From Planctomycetota bacterium (GTDB taxonomy: Bacteria > Planctomycetota > Planctomycetia > Planctomycetales > Planctomycetaceae), in contig JAJRTM010000332.1 of assembly GCA_024278285.1 (NCBI GenBank), positions 1 through 7,753 of the forward strand: a stretch of 7,753 bases of DNA, read 5' to 3'. Positions 1 through 6,000 of this stretch are shown here, in pieces. Under the pieces are notes generated by a model, which was not told where the DNA came from, ran no database searches, and worked only from the letters and a program-made list of their open reading frames with translations. The first letter of the stretch is position 1. The number at the start of each line of letters is the position of its first letter. The position numbers and the translations under genes are program-made.

Positions 1-572
1 AAGCACTCACGGGAGAGCTTGGTAAGTTTGACCATCCGGAAGTGAAGATCGAAATTCTTCATTCAGGCGTGGGAGGCGTCAATGAAAGTGATGTTTCCCT
101 GGCTGCTGCATCGGGAGCAATTATTATTGCCTTCCATGTTGTGGCGGAAGATCGTGCTCAGTTACATGCCCAGAATGACGGTGTCGATATCCGTAGATAC
201 TCGATTATTTACGAGATTACACAGGAAATTAAGTTGTCGCTGGAAGGGTTGCTTGACCCGGAAACTGTTGAAGTAACAACCGGTCGGGCGATTGTTCTGC
301 AAACTTTCAGTGTTAGTCGCACGGGACTGATTGCAGGTTGCCGAATATTAAACGGGCTAATCGATCGAAATGATCGGGTCCATGTTATTCGGGATCAGGC
401 CATCCTTAACGATTATCCAATTGCTTCTTTGCGAAGAGAAAAAGATGACGCCAAATCGGTGCGTGAAGGCATGGAATGCGGAATCCGGTTGGATGGTTTT
501 AATGATATCAAAGAGGGAGATATTCTTGAGGCGTTCCGACTCGATAAAATAAAACGGACACTCGATGACTGA
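1..572 (+). CDS. infB: Translation initiation factor IF-2, C-terminal 189 residues (5' end outside window)
   Basis: IF-2 is the GTPase that places initiator fMet-tRNA on the 30S subunit and promotes subunit joining in the cytoplasm. The first complete codon is at base 3 and the frame runs open to TGA at 570-572, so this is the 3' part of a longer gene. The G domain is outside the window. Residues about 15-80 carry the strongly conserved domain III signature ([18 protein letters not shown], then [13 protein letters not shown]). Residues about 85-189 are domain IV (C2), the fMet-tRNA binding module, with a GC motif in IAGCRILNG, the [16 protein letters not shown] block, an ECG motif, and [13 protein letters not shown] near the end. 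The GMECG segment has Met where Tyr is common in the homologues I recall. The next gene is rbfA, the usual neighbour in the nusA-infB-rbfA cluster, but 275 bp away rather than closely coupled. The identification is secure. Confidence 0.97.
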   Translation, partial: ALTGELGKFDHPEVKIEILHSGVGGVNESDVSLAAASGAIIIAFHVVAEDRAQLHAQNDGVDIRRYSIIYEITQEIKLSLEGLLDPETVEVTTGRAIVLQTFSVSRTGLIAGCRILNGLIDRNDRVHVIRDQAILNDYPIASLRREKDDAKSVREGMECGIRLDGFNDIKEGDILEAFRLDKIKRTLDD

Positions 573-587
573 TGCACTCTTTCATTA

Positions 588-669
588 TTCAACAAAGAAT
601 ACTGACAGTTCTTTCAGGACGCTGAAACAAGGCGACTAAAAGGCTGATGGGAGTTTTTTCTTTGTTGAA
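588..669. repeat. Perfect 12-bp inverted repeat enclosing a hairpin in the infB-rbfA spacer
   Basis: The arms TTCAACAAAGAA (588-599) and TTCTTTGTTGAA (658-669) are exact reverse complements separated by 58 bases. Inside lies a second small hairpin, TTTCAG-gacg-CTGAAA (612-617/622-627). The left arm begins 15 bases after the infB stop codon. In mRNA this could fold into a long-range stem, for example an RNase processing site or a structured leader for rbfA. As DNA it could be the ends of a tiny 82-bp element, but I see no target-site duplication and no transposase. The stem has only three G/C pairs of twelve, so it would be weak. The rest of the 573-847 spacer holds no credible gene. Confidence 0.5.
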
Positions 670-674
670 ACTCG

Positions 675-695
675 CTGGTCTCCAGGTCTTTTTTT
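675..695 (+). terminator. Weak hairpin followed by a T7 tract in the infB-rbfA spacer
   Basis: CTGG-tct-CCAG (675-678/682-685) is followed by GTC and seven T residues (689-695). A four-pair stem is below what efficient intrinsic terminators normally show, so this is at most a partial terminator or pause site between infB and rbfA. It could also be chance in a T-rich spacer. Confidence 0.2.
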
Positions 696-761
696 CCTGG
701 CTTATCACGAGAAAATTAATACACGACCGAAGAAAATAAAGTGACATTGGTTTCCTGCACG

Positions 762-803
762 CGGTGTTTTCGTTCATACACACGGTGTTTTGGGTCATAC
801 ACA
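762..803. repeat. 21-bp tandem duplication upstream of rbfA
   Basis: Two adjacent 21-bp units, 762-782 and 783-803, share CGGTGTTTT, then a variable triplet (CGT in the first, GGG in the second), then TCATACACA. They match at 19 of 21 positions. The array ends 44 bp before the rbfA ATG. The unit length is about two helical turns, so a pair of protein-binding sites on one face of the DNA is possible. A recent slippage duplication without function is equally possible. Confidence 0.75.
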
Positions 804-847
804 TAGTATCTGGAATTCAAAGTAGTAAAAACGGGGACAAACGCTGG

Positions 848-1261
848 ATGTCGACACGCAGAACGGCCAAAGCTGCCCGTGCTATTCGAGAAATCATCAG
901 CACGGCTATTTTATTAGAACTTAACGACCCTCGCATCAAGAATGTTACCGTTCTTGAGATCGATGTTGCTACCGATATGCGATCTGCTAAAGTTTATGTC
1001 AGTATCCTGGGAGACGAGAAAGAGCAAAGTTTATGTCTTCGCGGTCTGGAATCTTCGCGAGGGTATCTTCAGAAAAAAATTGCAGATCGGCTGACAACAC
1101 GCTACATTCCCGTTCTCGCTTTTGTTCTTGATGACAGCGTCAAAAAAAGCGTTGAAGCATCAAAAATACTCAAACAATTGGCTGAAGAGAGAAAAAAAGC
1201 GGGAATTGAAAATCCAGAACAAGAACCTCCCCTTTATCCGCAGTCGGAACTACCAGGTTGA
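848..1261 (+). CDS. rbfA: 30S ribosome-binding factor A (16S rRNA maturation factor)
   Basis: RbfA is a small KH-fold protein that binds the immature 30S subunit and helps process the 5' end of 16S rRNA, and it matters for growth in the cold. The 137-residue product is close to the usual length (about 120-135). It shows the family blocks in order: an N-terminal helix rich in basic residues ([15 protein letters not shown]), DPRIKNVTV, the strand pair around [36 protein letters not shown], and the closing [20 protein letters not shown] hydrophilic tail of about 20 residues follows. I chose ATG 848 because the RbfA homology begins right after it. The frame is open back to a GTG at 764, but that extension reads through the 21-bp tandem duplication and looks like nothing in the family. 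The ribosome binding site is weak (GGGGA at 833-837, about 10 bases upstream). infB lies upstream. Confidence 0.95.
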   Translation: MSTRRTAKAARAIREIISTAILLELNDPRIKNVTVLEIDVATDMRSAKVYVSILGDEKEQSLCLRGLESSRGYLQKKIADRLTTRYIPVLAFVLDDSVKKSVEASKILKQLAEERKKAGIENPEQEPPLYPQSELPG

Positions 1262-1301
1262 AGACCTTAATTCGGTAATATTCAGCATCATATAAAGTAT
1301 T

Positions 1302-1332
1302 CGTACGTCAAATAGAGTTGACGACGTTTTTT
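1302..1332 (+). terminator. Intrinsic terminator candidate after rbfA
   Basis: CGT-a-CGTCAA (1302-1311) pairs with TTGACG-ACG (1318-1326) around the six-base loop atagag. This gives nine base pairs with one bulged A at 1305. Six T residues (1327-1332) follow directly. Five of the nine pairs are G/C. The site is 41 bp beyond the rbfA stop and 32 bp before the next ATG, so it would separate the translation cluster from the downstream gene or attenuate read-through into it. TTGACG inside the right arm resembles a -35 box, but no matching -10 box lies at the right distance. Confidence 0.6.
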
Positions 1333-1364
1333 GGGATCAACAAGCAGCGAGTGGAAATTTAAAG

Positions 1365-2438
1365 ATGGTTGCCTCTAAGATTAAAGCTTCTGACCGCAGT
1401 AAGGTCTGCCAGCAGATTGTTACCATTCTGAAAAAGGAGTACGGTTCTCGTCCCCCTTCTTACGATTACGATGTACTCGACACCCTTCTGTTTTCAATCT
1501 GTCTGGAAAACAGTAACTTTGCGGATGCCGAAGCTGCCTTGCAGCGTTTGAAAGATGATTTCTTCGACTACAACGAACTGCGAGTCAGTTCAATCACGGA
1601 AATTCAAAACGCTTTTGTAAATATGAGTGAACCGGAATGGCGAGCGATGCGTGTCCGGGATGTTCTACAATTTGTTTTTGAAAATGGCTACACATACGAT
1701 GTTGAAGATCTCAAAAAGAAAACGATGGATTCCGCAGAAAAACATCTAAAGAAAATTAAATCGCTGAGACCTTTTTCGATCGCACATACTCTTTTGCATG
1801 CACTGGGAAGCCATCTTGTTCCCGTTAGTGATCGTATTTTATCGACCAGTATCTGGCTCGGCTTACTGGAACCCAAAACGAAAGTCAAAGCGGCAGGTGA
1901 GCAGCTCAAAGGAGCGGTACGCAAATCGGATGTCCCTTTGTTCTATTACTTATTCTCGTGCCTGGTATCAGATTCGAAATATCAAATATTTTTTGAGTCT
2001 GTCGAAGCAGCTAATGCTGAAACTCCGCTTGAATCTCTCAAAGGCGCCCCTGCTCGGATAAAGGAACTGATCGCTGGTAAGTTAAAAGTTCCGCAAAAGA
2101 AGAAAGACTTAAAACCTGCTGCGAAGAAAGCTGAAAAGTCAGCTTCAGGATCGTCCAAGAAGTCTACGGGCAAAAAGGAACCGGCTGCAAAAGCCTCCAC
2201 AAAACCTGCACCATCAAAAACGAAAACTGCAGCGAAGTCGGTTACAGCTAAGAAGAAAACAGCCAAAAAAGAAACGACCAGTAAGAAAAAAGTAGCTAAG
2301 AAACCTGCTACCAAAAAAGGTTCTGCAAATAAAACGCTGGCAAACAAACCAAAGACAGCAGCTAAGAAACCTGTAAAAAAAGTAGCAAAAAAAACGGTCA
2401 AGAAAAAAGTAAAGACAACAAAGAAATCCCGCAAATAA
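1365..2438 (+). CDS. Degenerate HhH-GPD (endonuclease III)-like protein with a histone H1-like lysine-rich tail
   Basis: I do not recognise this as a named gene. Residues about 35-210 can be laid on the endonuclease III/HhH-GPD fold: LLFSICLENSNFADAEAAL sits where that family has its SQNT-type helix, and ALGSHLVPVSDRILSTSIWLGL lines up without gaps with the FG...PVDTHVxRVxxRLGL segment. In that alignment the catalytic Asp is Ser155, the catalytic Lys position is Phe137, and the LPGVGRKTA hairpin reads as SLRPFSIAH. Only three cysteines are present (15, 46, 198), so the C-terminal Fe-S motif is absent. Residues 241-357 are an AAKK/KKV-rich tail with 45 lysines in 117 positions, like histone H1 tails, and probably bind DNA without sequence specificity. 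The start ATG 1365 has a weak GTGGA at 1351-1355. A terminator candidate lies between it and rbfA, so it may be transcribed separately. The gene is clear; the fold assignment is by eye and moderate; loss of glycosylase activity is an inference. Confidence 0.6.
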   Translation: MVASKIKASDRSKVCQQIVTILKKEYGSRPPSYDYDVLDTLLFSICLENSNFADAEAALQRLKDDFFDYNELRVSSITEIQNAFVNMSEPEWRAMRVRDVLQFVFENGYTYDVEDLKKKTMDSAEKHLKKIKSLRPFSIAHTLLHALGSHLVPVSDRILSTSIWLGLLEPKTKVKAAGEQLKGAVRKSDVPLFYYLFSCLVSDSKYQIFFESVEAANAETPLESLKGAPARIKELIAGKLKVPQKKKDLKPAAKKAEKSASGSSKKSTGKKEPAAKASTKPAPSKTKTAAKSVTAKKKTAKKETTSKKKVAKKPATKKGSANKTLANKPKTAAKKPVKKVAKKTVKKKVKTTKKSRK

Positions 2439-2478
2439 TTGCTTAGCTTTCTGAGTGAACGCGCCCAGAAAATGAAAT

Positions 2479-2513
2479 CGTTTAACGGCAAGCCGAAGGC
2501 GACTGCGTAAACG
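2479..2513. repeat. Imperfect palindrome, possible dispersed repeat unit
   Basis: CGTTTA (2479-2484) and TAAACG (2508-2513) form the outer arms. Inside are CGGC-aa-GCCG (2486-2495) and GCC-gaa-GGC (2492-2500), which overlap and so would be alternative folds. The segment lies 41 bp after the stop of the preceding gene. No T tract follows, so it is not a standard intrinsic terminator. Its G+C-rich, multiply folding character suggests a dispersed intergenic repeat, but only one copy is visible in this window. Confidence 0.4.
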
Positions 2514-2602
2514 GGTCTGCTTGACTTGAAGGTATCAAACCGCAAATAAACACCAATGATCGCGAATTAATTATCTATCATGAAGTAGTTTTATCGGGTA
2601 GC

Positions 2603-2630
2603 ACAGACAATCCCGTTTAGGGTTGTCTGT
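2603..2630. repeat. 11-bp hairpin ACAGACAA/TTGTCTGT
   Basis: ACAGACAA-t-CCC (2603-2614) pairs with GGG-TTGTCTGT (2620-2630) around the loop gttta, giving eleven pairs with one bulged T at 2611. Its last two bases overlap the start of the REP-like pair that follows, so it may be the outer part of the same element. The sequence after it is AGGGTCC rather than a T tract, which argues against a terminator. Confidence 0.65.
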
Positions 2631-2707
2631 AGGGTCCGCTATTGCGGACCACCGCAGAAATAGGGAGGATCCACTTCCCCTCGTGGTCCGTGGGTAACGG
2701 ACCCTAC
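2629..2707. repeat. REP-like pair of inverted hairpins (BIME-like element)
   Basis: Two copies of one hairpin unit face each other. The left copy is GTAGGGTCCG-6 nt-CGGACCAC (2629-2652). The right copy, read on the minus strand, is GTAGGGTCCG-7 nt-CGGACCAC (2707-2683). All 18 stem-flank bases are identical, while the loops differ. Each copy folds alone (GGTCCGC/GCGGACC at 2633-2650; GGTCCGT/ACGGACC at 2685-2703), and the outer 10-bp arms can also pair across the element. A linker of 30 bases (2653-2682) contains GGATCC. Conserved stems with free loops are what repetitive extragenic palindromes show. REP elements in general are spread by RAYT transposases and can stabilise mRNA 3' ends; no such transposase is in the window. 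Confidence 0.75.
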
Positions 2708-2730
2708 GCCAAAGTTGAATCGTTACCATT

Positions 2731-2894
2731 TTTCTTCTTTGCGTCGCCGTGTCTTTGCGTGCAACTCTTTTTTAATTTGAGGCTTTTTTTTGCTTTGCCT
2801 CAGTGTTCTCAGTGTCTCGGTGGTTCACATCATTCTTTTTCGTGGTAAAAATATCCTGCCACTTTTGCGCAGCATTTCATTGATAAGATACTAA
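2731..2894 (-). repeat. Composite dispersed repeat, left copy (42-bp core, CACNGAG units, CGCAAAGA units)
   Basis: Read on the minus strand from 2894, the element begins with a 42-bp core (2894-2853) identical to one at 7661-7702. A short A/T-rich stretch, CCAC and 22 further bases follow, then three units of about nine bases: CACCGAGA (2822-2815), CACTGAGAA (2814-2806) and CACTGAGGC (2805-2797). Next come an A/T-rich segment with a GCCTCA/TGAGGC hairpin (2778-2783/2797-2802), and two ACGCAAAGA motifs (2760-2752 and 2744-2736) 16 bp apart. The outer limit near 2731 is approximate. No protein is encoded. Plus-strand reading frames here are by-products of the repeat. The element lies 133 bp before the ATG of the large propeller gene and points away from it. 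Confidence 0.7.
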
Positions 2895-2956
2895 ACAGAC
2901 CGAAATGTTTGATTGCTTGATCGATGTTTAGTTTACCTCTCTTTTGTCGAACCAAT

Positions 2957-2985
2957 TTGTCTCCTTCTGCCTGTTCCGGTAAGAT
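2957..2985 (+). promoter_or_regulatory. Possible sigma-70 type promoter before the propeller gene
   Basis: TTGTCT (2957-2962) and TAAGAT (2980-2985) each match four of six consensus bases and are separated by 17 bp. Transcription would begin near 2992, about 36 bases before ATG 3028. It lies in the only stretch between the repeats and the gene that is free of obvious repeat structure. Planctomycete promoters are poorly captured by the E. coli consensus, so this is a weak call. Confidence 0.25.
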
Positions 2986-2998
2986 AAAGGTATTGACC

Positions 2999-3013
2999 AT
3001 GATGAATATTTGA
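2999..3013 (+). other. Four-codon mini-ORF with a good ribosome binding site ahead of the propeller gene
   Basis: ATG ATG AAT ATT TGA (2999-3013) is preceded by AAAGG (2986-2990), eight bases upstream, which is a better Shine-Dalgarno than the one before ATG 3028 (GAAG at 3012-3015). The mini-ORF is out of frame with the main gene and stops 14 bases before its ATG. Its stop also overlaps a TTG (3010-3012) that is in frame with the main gene. A leader cistron feeding ribosomes into the main start is possible, as is chance. Confidence 0.25.
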
Positions 3014-3027
3014 AGCTTGATTTACTT

Positions 3028-6000
3028 ATGAATGATTTTCGTCCTCCCTATCGAACCACATTGCTGTTGCTTGTGATGGTCTGCTTTTTGTGGCCGACTG
3101 TAACATTGGGGCAGGAGGGACCATTGTTTAAGGACGAGCAATCCAAAGAGAAAAAACCGTGGTATCATATTTCGTATGATCGCAATTTAACACGAAAAAT
3201 GAACACGGTTATTGATTTCGGGCAGAAGGATCGACCTTTGGAAGCTGCGATTGCGATGCAGGCGGTTATTGAACATCAGTCTGATTACTTTCTTGAATCA
3301 ATAAAGTATCGCAGTACCAGGCAATTTCTTCGGGGCTGGGTTGAGCAACAGCCCAAAGAGGTACTCAATGCGTATGAAGTGCAGTACGGACCTGCTGCCT
3401 CGAATTTATTGAAGCAGTTCCAGGTAACCGGTCAACGCAAATTGCTTATTCAAATTGTGCAAAAGTATCTGCATACAAAAGCAGGGACCGCAGCGGCTTA
3501 TCGGCTCGCCTCTCTTGAATTTGACGAAGGTCGATTCCTGGCTGCCGCGATGAACTTTGAGCGGCTGTCAGAATTGAATCGAGTCTCTTCCGAAACTAAG
3601 CCGTGGGTCGCGATAAAAAATGCGTATTGCTGGATGAAACTTGGTCAGGAAAAGAAAGCCAGGGAAATTATCCAACAATATAAGACGCGCCATCCGAGCA
3701 AACCGATCTTGATTGCCGGTCAACCGAAATCGGTTCAGCAGGTCATGGAAATATTTTCCAAACAGATGACAGGCAAAGTCGGCTCGCCAATTTCTTCGTA
3801 TCAACAAACCGGTTTGAATCAGTTCGACTGGCCCATGTTTCGCAGGACAGCCAGCCGAGATAAACTTAATGGCGAGTTCAGCCCACTACCAATTGTGCAA
3901 TGGAATGTTGATCTAATTGGTCCCCTGCTGCCCGATGATCTACCACGAAAAGAACTCGTTCAGGAAATGCTCGTCAAAATATTTAAGGAATTGGAAAGCG
4001 ATAAATATACGACGCTTCCAGCCTGGAGTCCAATTTTGATTGATCAACATCTGATCGTTTCCGCTTTTGGAACGGTCGCTGCTTTTTCTTTGGAACAAGG
4101 ACGTTTGCTTTGGAAATCTTCTACTCATGATCATGTTTTGGAGTTCCTGCAAAGTGAAGAATTGCTGACAAAACTGACCATACACGGATCGGGAGGATTG
4201 GGAAATTACGAGCAATATCTGATTCAACAAATAGTGGCAGATCTTACCACGGGTACGCTTAGCAGTGATGGAACACATGTTTTTGCTATTCGAGAGTGCG
4301 GTGTAATCAATGGTTCTTCACGGGGTCTGCTTCAAGCGGTTGATGATATTTCGATTGTGCCGAACCAGGCGAATCGCCTTTCTGCATTCGATGTGAAATC
4401 TGGGCGCATTCTCTGGGAAGTGGGGGGCTTGCTTGGAGGGCAAAGTCAGGAATATTCAGGTCATTATTTTCTAGGTCCGCCTGTCATTGTCGAGAAAAAT
4501 GCTTATCTGCTTTCTGAAAGTGGAGGCCAGATTTTCCTCAGCCAGTTTGATTCAAACACCGGTGCAGTATTGTGGATGCAGCCGTTGGCCTTGCCGGAAG
4601 CAGAAATCTTACTTGATGGTCCGCGCAGGCTTTCTGGTTGCTCCCCCACTTTTCACGACCCTTATCTCATTTGTGCAACCAATGCGGGCACGATTGTCGC
4701 GATTGATCTTGAAGCGAAGGAACTTCGCTGGATTTATGCTTACAAGCAAAAGAATGAGCAGGCAAACGAAGCGTCGCCGTTTGGCCGAAGACAGGCAAAT
4801 TCTTCACACTCGCCGCGACCCGTTTCCTTATCGAAGATGGTTTACGGATCGCATTGGCAGGACTTTATCCCCGTTGTTGCGGGTCATTATTTGTTGGTGA
4901 CACCAGTCGATATTGATGATTTATTTTGCCTTAATTTGCTCACGGGCAAACTGCTTTGGAGTGAAATTCGGCGGGATGGGCTTTATGTTGAAGTGGTTAA
5001 CCAGCAAGATGTTCTCATTATTGGTAAGCAGACATTACGTTCGCTGAATTTGAAAACCGGGATTTCAAATTGGCCCCGTTCAGTTTCGCTCTCACCAGCA
5101 TCAGGAAGAGGCGTACTTCGTGGCAACGTGTATCAGTTACCCACACTGAACGATGGCTTGCATTCTTACGATATTGAAACAGGGGCACTACTGGCAACAA
5201 CGGAACCTGGAACTTCTTCCTTCCAGCCTGGCAACTTAATCGTCACGGGTGATCAATTAGTAACGGTTCGCAATGGTCGATTGATCGCTTTGCGATCGCT
5301 GAATAAAGTTCAGAAGGAAATCAAGCAGAAGTTGCTTGCCAATCCGCAGGACGCTGCAACTCTTTCTCAATTGGGGCAACTTGAATTACATCTGGGAAAC
5401 ATGCAAGTCGGGTTGAGCCTGCTGCAAAAATCTTACCGCATCAAACGGTTACCCGAAACGGCTCGCCAAATTACAAAAACAATTTTGAATGCAGATCAGA
5501 TTGTGCTGAACGATGAGGAAATTGCGGAGCTGTCTGAAATGATGGTTTCTGCAGAACATTCAACGGAAATAGTTCTTCGTTATGTCCAGGCACTTCAACA
5601 GCATCACAAATCGCTTGAGGCTCTTTTAGTTTTACGGACTTTGGTTGAATCACCAGCGAGGGCGAATCTGATGATTCCCGTTTCTGGAGAACGGCGAGTT
5701 CGGGTCGATGCTCTGACCAAAGGGCTCGTGAAAGATATTTTCAGTGCTGCTGACCAACTTCAAATGAAAAAATTGAACACAGAAATTTCTGGATGGTTCA
5801 AACATGCAGTCGATGCAAAACAACTTCTCGCCTTGCAACCGTTCTGTACCAATCAAATATTGTCGCAGGAATATCGGTTGCACCTGGTTCGCAACCTTGC
5901 TTCACAGCAATCTCCCCTGGAATTGGAAAGGCATCTGCTCTGGCTCAAAGAAAACGGTTCTGATGCACACCAGGCAGAGGCAACCGCAAGGCTCGTCCAG

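Noticed and set aside
589..804. 71-codon minus-strand frame in the infB-rbfA spacer, considered as a small gene such as a YlxP/DUF503-type protein
   Set aside because: The translation shows no family motif or biased composition, lies antisense to the transcription unit and overlaps the inverted repeat and tandem duplication.
764..847. Upstream in-frame extension of rbfA from GTG 764
   Set aside because: The added 28 residues translate the 21-bp tandem duplication and a spacer, while RbfA homology starts at ATG 848 with normal protein length.
1982..2545. 187-codon minus-strand reading frame rich in Phe/Leu/Ala
   Set aside because: It is the antisense of the AAG/AAA-rich lysine tail, which lacks stop codons on the reverse strand. 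Its composition follows from that, and there is no recognisable domain.
2778..2802. TGAGGC/GCCTCA hairpin with a T-rich loop, considered as a terminator
   Set aside because: The T run is in the loop, not after the stem, and the arms are part of the composite repeat.
2797..2823. CACNGAG units as a CRISPR or phage-type direct repeat array
   Set aside because: The units are about nine bases and directly adjacent, without spacers, and no cas-like gene is present.
2642..2848. 68-codon plus-strand frame between the HhH-like and propeller genes
   Set aside because: It is made of the REP-like hairpins and the CACNGAG repeat read in one frame, a common source of spurious gene calls.
3010..3027. TTG 3010 as the start of the propeller gene
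   Set aside because: It would add six residues, including two acidic or polar ones, ahead of a typical signal peptide that begins well at ATG 3028. It is kept only as an alternative linked to the mini-ORF.
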